In this document: positions 36,400-38,344 of the stretch, piece by piece
Position numbering within the stretch: position 1 is the stretch's first letter
How the letters are laid out: every line of letters begins with the position of its first letter
IMG/VR virus record: IMGVR_UViG_3300034198_019349
Coordinates: 1-38,344 of that record
Direction: 5' to 3' (one strand)
DNA from: a virus
Length of the DNA: 38,344 bases
The notes under the pieces: generated by a model
What the model was told of the DNA's origin: nothing
The model's input: the letters and a program-made list of their open reading frames with translations, nothing else
The model's database searches: none
Program-made: the position numbers and the translations under genes

Positions 36400-38344
36400 T
36401 TGTCAAACTTGAATTCAAAGAACAATGATTGGCTACTTATAGTAGAAAATGTTGGACAAAAGTTACAGGTTCAGAACGCTTCTCAAGGTGCAACTATTCT
36501 CGAGGGAGTTTGTGCTGTTTTTGGTCAAATGAACAATAACCGTCGCGTTTATGAAAAGGACGAATATCTTCCTCACTTAACTTACCTAACTGATAAGATC
36601 TCAAAAAGACAATTGGTTGGAGAATTAGATCACCCTCAAAACTTTGAAGTTTCTCTTAAGAGTGCTTCCCACATCATCGAAGCCCTAAACTACGACGGTG
36701 GAAACAAAGTAAACATCCGACTTAGAATCTTGGAAAACACGCCAAACGGTAGAATCGCTAAAGCGTTGATCGATGGTGGAGTTCAACTATCAGTTTCGTC
36801 TAGAGCAGCTGGTCAAGTAAACGAAAGCGGTAAAGTACATCTACAAAGAATCTTTACTTATGACTTAGTAGGTGAACCTGGTTTTACTGAAGCTGTTCTT
36901 AAATCGGCTAAAGCTGGAGTAAATGAATCACTTAAGCACAATTTTTCAATGGTAACTGAAAGCTATAATTCATTGAAAGAGAGTTCAATAATCAGTGCAA
37001 ACCATCTGGTAGACATCTCAGAAAGTTTAAATTTCGCAGATAATTACCAAGTCTATAAGATAAATAATTTAGAAAATGGCTCAGGAATATCATTCCAAGA
37101 AGCAATTAAGACACAAAAAAATAATGAAAGTATGTCTAATTATGTAACACAGGACCAAATGAATCAATATTCAGAAGTTCTTAAATCACAATTTAGTGGT
37201 CTTAAGCAAGAATTGAAGAAACACAAATCTGTCCTTGAGTCTGCTAATTCAAGCTCATCTGATTCTCAATTAGTAGGATTCGTAAATTACTTAGCTGAAC
37301 AATTAGAAGGCGTTGTAAATTACGCTGACTACTTATCAAATAAATTAAATGAGTCTATTCATTACACTGAGCACGTTGCTGAGACTACTAACAATGGGAT
37401 TGAGTACGCAACTTACCTTGGAGAAAAACTTAACGAGTCAGTTAATTACCAAGAGTATGTAGCTGGAAAATTGAATGAAAACATCAATTACTCTGAGTAC
37501 TTGAAAGAAAACTTAAACAGTTCAATCAAAACTTTAAATAACTCTGTAAAATACCAAAACTATTTAGCAGAAGAATTAGATAAAGGATTACAATACACTG
37601 AATACATTGCTGAAGGTGCAAACAGAACAATAGAGTTTGCTGAATATCTTGGAGAAAACATCAATGCTAATAGAGACTATTCTCAGTACATTGCTGAAAG
37701 ACTTGATCAAAACATCGGATATGCTGAATACATCGCTGAATCTCTTAACGGAGGAACAGTAGTAGGAGGAAGAAACGTTCTTGGTGGAGTTGCAGGATTA
37801 AACGAGTCTACTTCAATTGATAACTTAATCAATAAAGTAGATGCAGTTATCACTGAAGTTAACAGTTCTTCAGCTAAAGCAGTTCTTGAAAACAAATATC
37901 CTTTCTTAAAGGTTATGAACGAGAACAACAAGAAGTCTTTTCACGGATTAGATACTGATAGCAAACAAGCGATTGTTGAAGCTCTTAACGGTTCTCTATG
38001 GTTTAACGAAAACGACGTATTAGGAATCATGGAAGCAGTGCTTAACCATAAAAACGAAAACGTTGCTAACTATGTTAGATTCATGCCAGCAGATTACAAA
38101 TCATTATGGTCTGAAATGAACGAGAGCGAAAAGAATAGAATCCATGCTAAAGCTCAACTTTACACAGTAAACACTCCTTACCAAGCCAAAGCGTTTTGGG
38201 ACGAAATGGATCTAAGAGGAGTACAGTACAGAATTGAAGAAAACAAACAACAAAATAAAATGCAACAACTCAACGAAAGCCAAAGTACAGAAGGTATGAT
38301 GCCTGTTAATCAGGTAGTTGAGATGCAGAGAGGTTACTCTCAAA
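36400..38344 (+). CDS. Prohead protease (T4 gp21/S80 type) fused to scaffold-like repeat region, 3' partial
   Basis: Open from the TTG at 36400 to the window end (648 codons, no stop), with TAG at 36394 just upstream. Residues about 10-170 are the protease: NNRRVYEKDEYL, GELDHP with His78, IRLRILENTPNG and VQLSVSSRAAG with Ser133/Ser134; the conserved E-L-D-H-P and S-S-R are the S80 prohead endopeptidase motifs. T4 gp21 cuts scaffold and capsid proteins after [L/I]-x-E. Residues about 175-295 are a charged linker, 296-452 are about eleven 14-residue units (NYxEYLAEKLNE), and 470-620 are a C-terminal domain (YVRFMPADYKSLWSEMNESE, then AKAFWDEMDLRG). The fused part is probably the scaffold core. 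A TTG start with a late-type motif suggests tuned, late expression. Only seen in part. Confidence 0.85.
   Translation, partial: MSNLNSKNNDWLLIVENVGQKLQVQNASQGATILEGVCAVFGQMNNNRRVYEKDEYLPHLTYLTDKISKRQLVGELDHPQNFEVSLKSASHIIEALNYDGGNKVNIRLRILENTPNGRIAKALIDGGVQLSVSSRAAGQVNESGKVHLQRIFTYDLVGEPGFTEAVLKSAKAGVNESLKHNFSMVTESYNSLKESSIISANHLVDISESLNFADNYQVYKINNLENGSGISFQEAIKTQKNNESMSNYVTQDQMNQYSEVLKSQFSGLKQELKKHKSVLESANSSSSDSQLVGFVNYLAEQLEGVVNYADYLSNKLNESIHYTEHVAETTNNGIEYATYLGEKLNESVNYQEYVAGKLNENINYSEYLKENLNSSIKTLNNSVKYQNYLAEELDKGLQYTEYIAEGANRTIEFAEYLGENINANRDYSQYIAERLDQNIGYAEYIAESLNGGTVVGGRNVLGGVAGLNESTSIDNLINKVDAVITEVNSSSAKAVLENKYPFLKVMNENNKKSFHGLDTDSKQAIVEALNGSLWFNENDVLGIMEAVLNHKNENVANYVRFMPADYKSLWSEMNESEKNRIHAKAQLYTVNTPYQAKAFWDEMDLRGVQYRIEENKQQNKMQQLNESQSTEGMMPVNQVVEMQRGYSQ
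37285..37755 (+). repeat. About eleven 14-residue tandem repeats in the protease-scaffold protein
   Basis: Units such as NYADYLSNKLNESI, EYATYLGEKLNESV, NYQEYVAGKLNENI, QYTEYIAEGANRTI and GYAEYIAESLN recur every 42 bases, with one insertion (SSIKTLNNSV). Consensus: [N/x]-Y-x-E-Y-[LIV]-A-E-x-L-N-E-x-I. Codons differ between copies. A 14-residue period equals four helical turns, so a long rod-like or coiled helix is expected. Confidence 0.85.

Noticed and set aside
37285-37755. CRISPR array or tandem DNA repeat
   Set aside because: The 42-base periodicity is protein-level only; codons vary and there are no spacers.
37707-37931. Minus-strand ORF over the scaffold region
   Set aside because: Antisense of the protease-scaffold frame; no supporting pattern.

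Overview
The window reads as part of the genome of a large contractile-tailed (T4-like) phage that infects a Bacteroidota host. Phage markers are a UvsW-type helicase with a UvsY-like neighbour, a baseplate block (gp53-like LysM protein, gp27-like hub, gp5-like spike without lysozyme), and a T4 gp21-type prohead protease. The host assignment rests on the exported proteins at the left end: all five with ordinary signal peptides have Gln directly after the predicted signal peptidase I site (the Bacteroidetes Q-rule), start codons mostly lack a strong Shine-Dalgarno, and one exported protein carries a dockerin-like Ca loop of a type common in Bacteroidota. There is no host housekeeping gene, tRNA, integrase, IS or CRISPR array.

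Layout. (1) 21-5722, plus: a small membrane protein, then six consecutive exported proteins (CsgG-like lipoprotein, outer-membrane barrel with a Ser/Asn/Gly-rich segment, adhesin-like protein, DNA/RNA non-specific nuclease, unknown, HExxH protein), mostly with overlapping starts and stops, then a small cytoplasmic gene. (2) 5703-8251, minus: UvsW-like helicase, UvsY-like protein, and a hypothetical gene with its own terminator. (3) 8306-13714, plus: HAD phosphatase, P-loop kinase, an unknown, a ligase-like/NMNAT-like fusion, an HTH-metallophosphoesterase and a small protein. This looks like a nucleic-acid-end or nucleotide/NAD module. (4) 13715-22242, plus: a Lys/Glu-rich protein and the tail/baseplate block. 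(5) 22239-35311, minus: about 19 genes for glycan synthesis and transfer, including NeuB and NeuA near opposite ends, sugar-nucleotide enzymes in reduced form, WbqC and several glycosyltransferases. The centre (about 27.2-31.2 kb) is clearly richer in AT. (6) 35373-end, plus: a DnaJ-like co-chaperone and a prohead protease fused to a long repeat-bearing scaffold-like region that runs off the window.

How the parts fit. Blocks 4 and 6 build the particle. Block 2 is recombination and replication. Block 5 probably makes and attaches a nonulosonic-acid-type sugar to phage or host surfaces. Block 1 is the most unusual: a set of envelope and secreted proteins that the phage would have the host export. 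A shared TAATAAAT motif 16-19 nt before four start codons looks like the late promoter of this phage. Several proteins begin with a short peptide resembling the T4 capsid-targeting sequence, which fits with the protease encoded here. No stretch over 300 bases lacks a gene.
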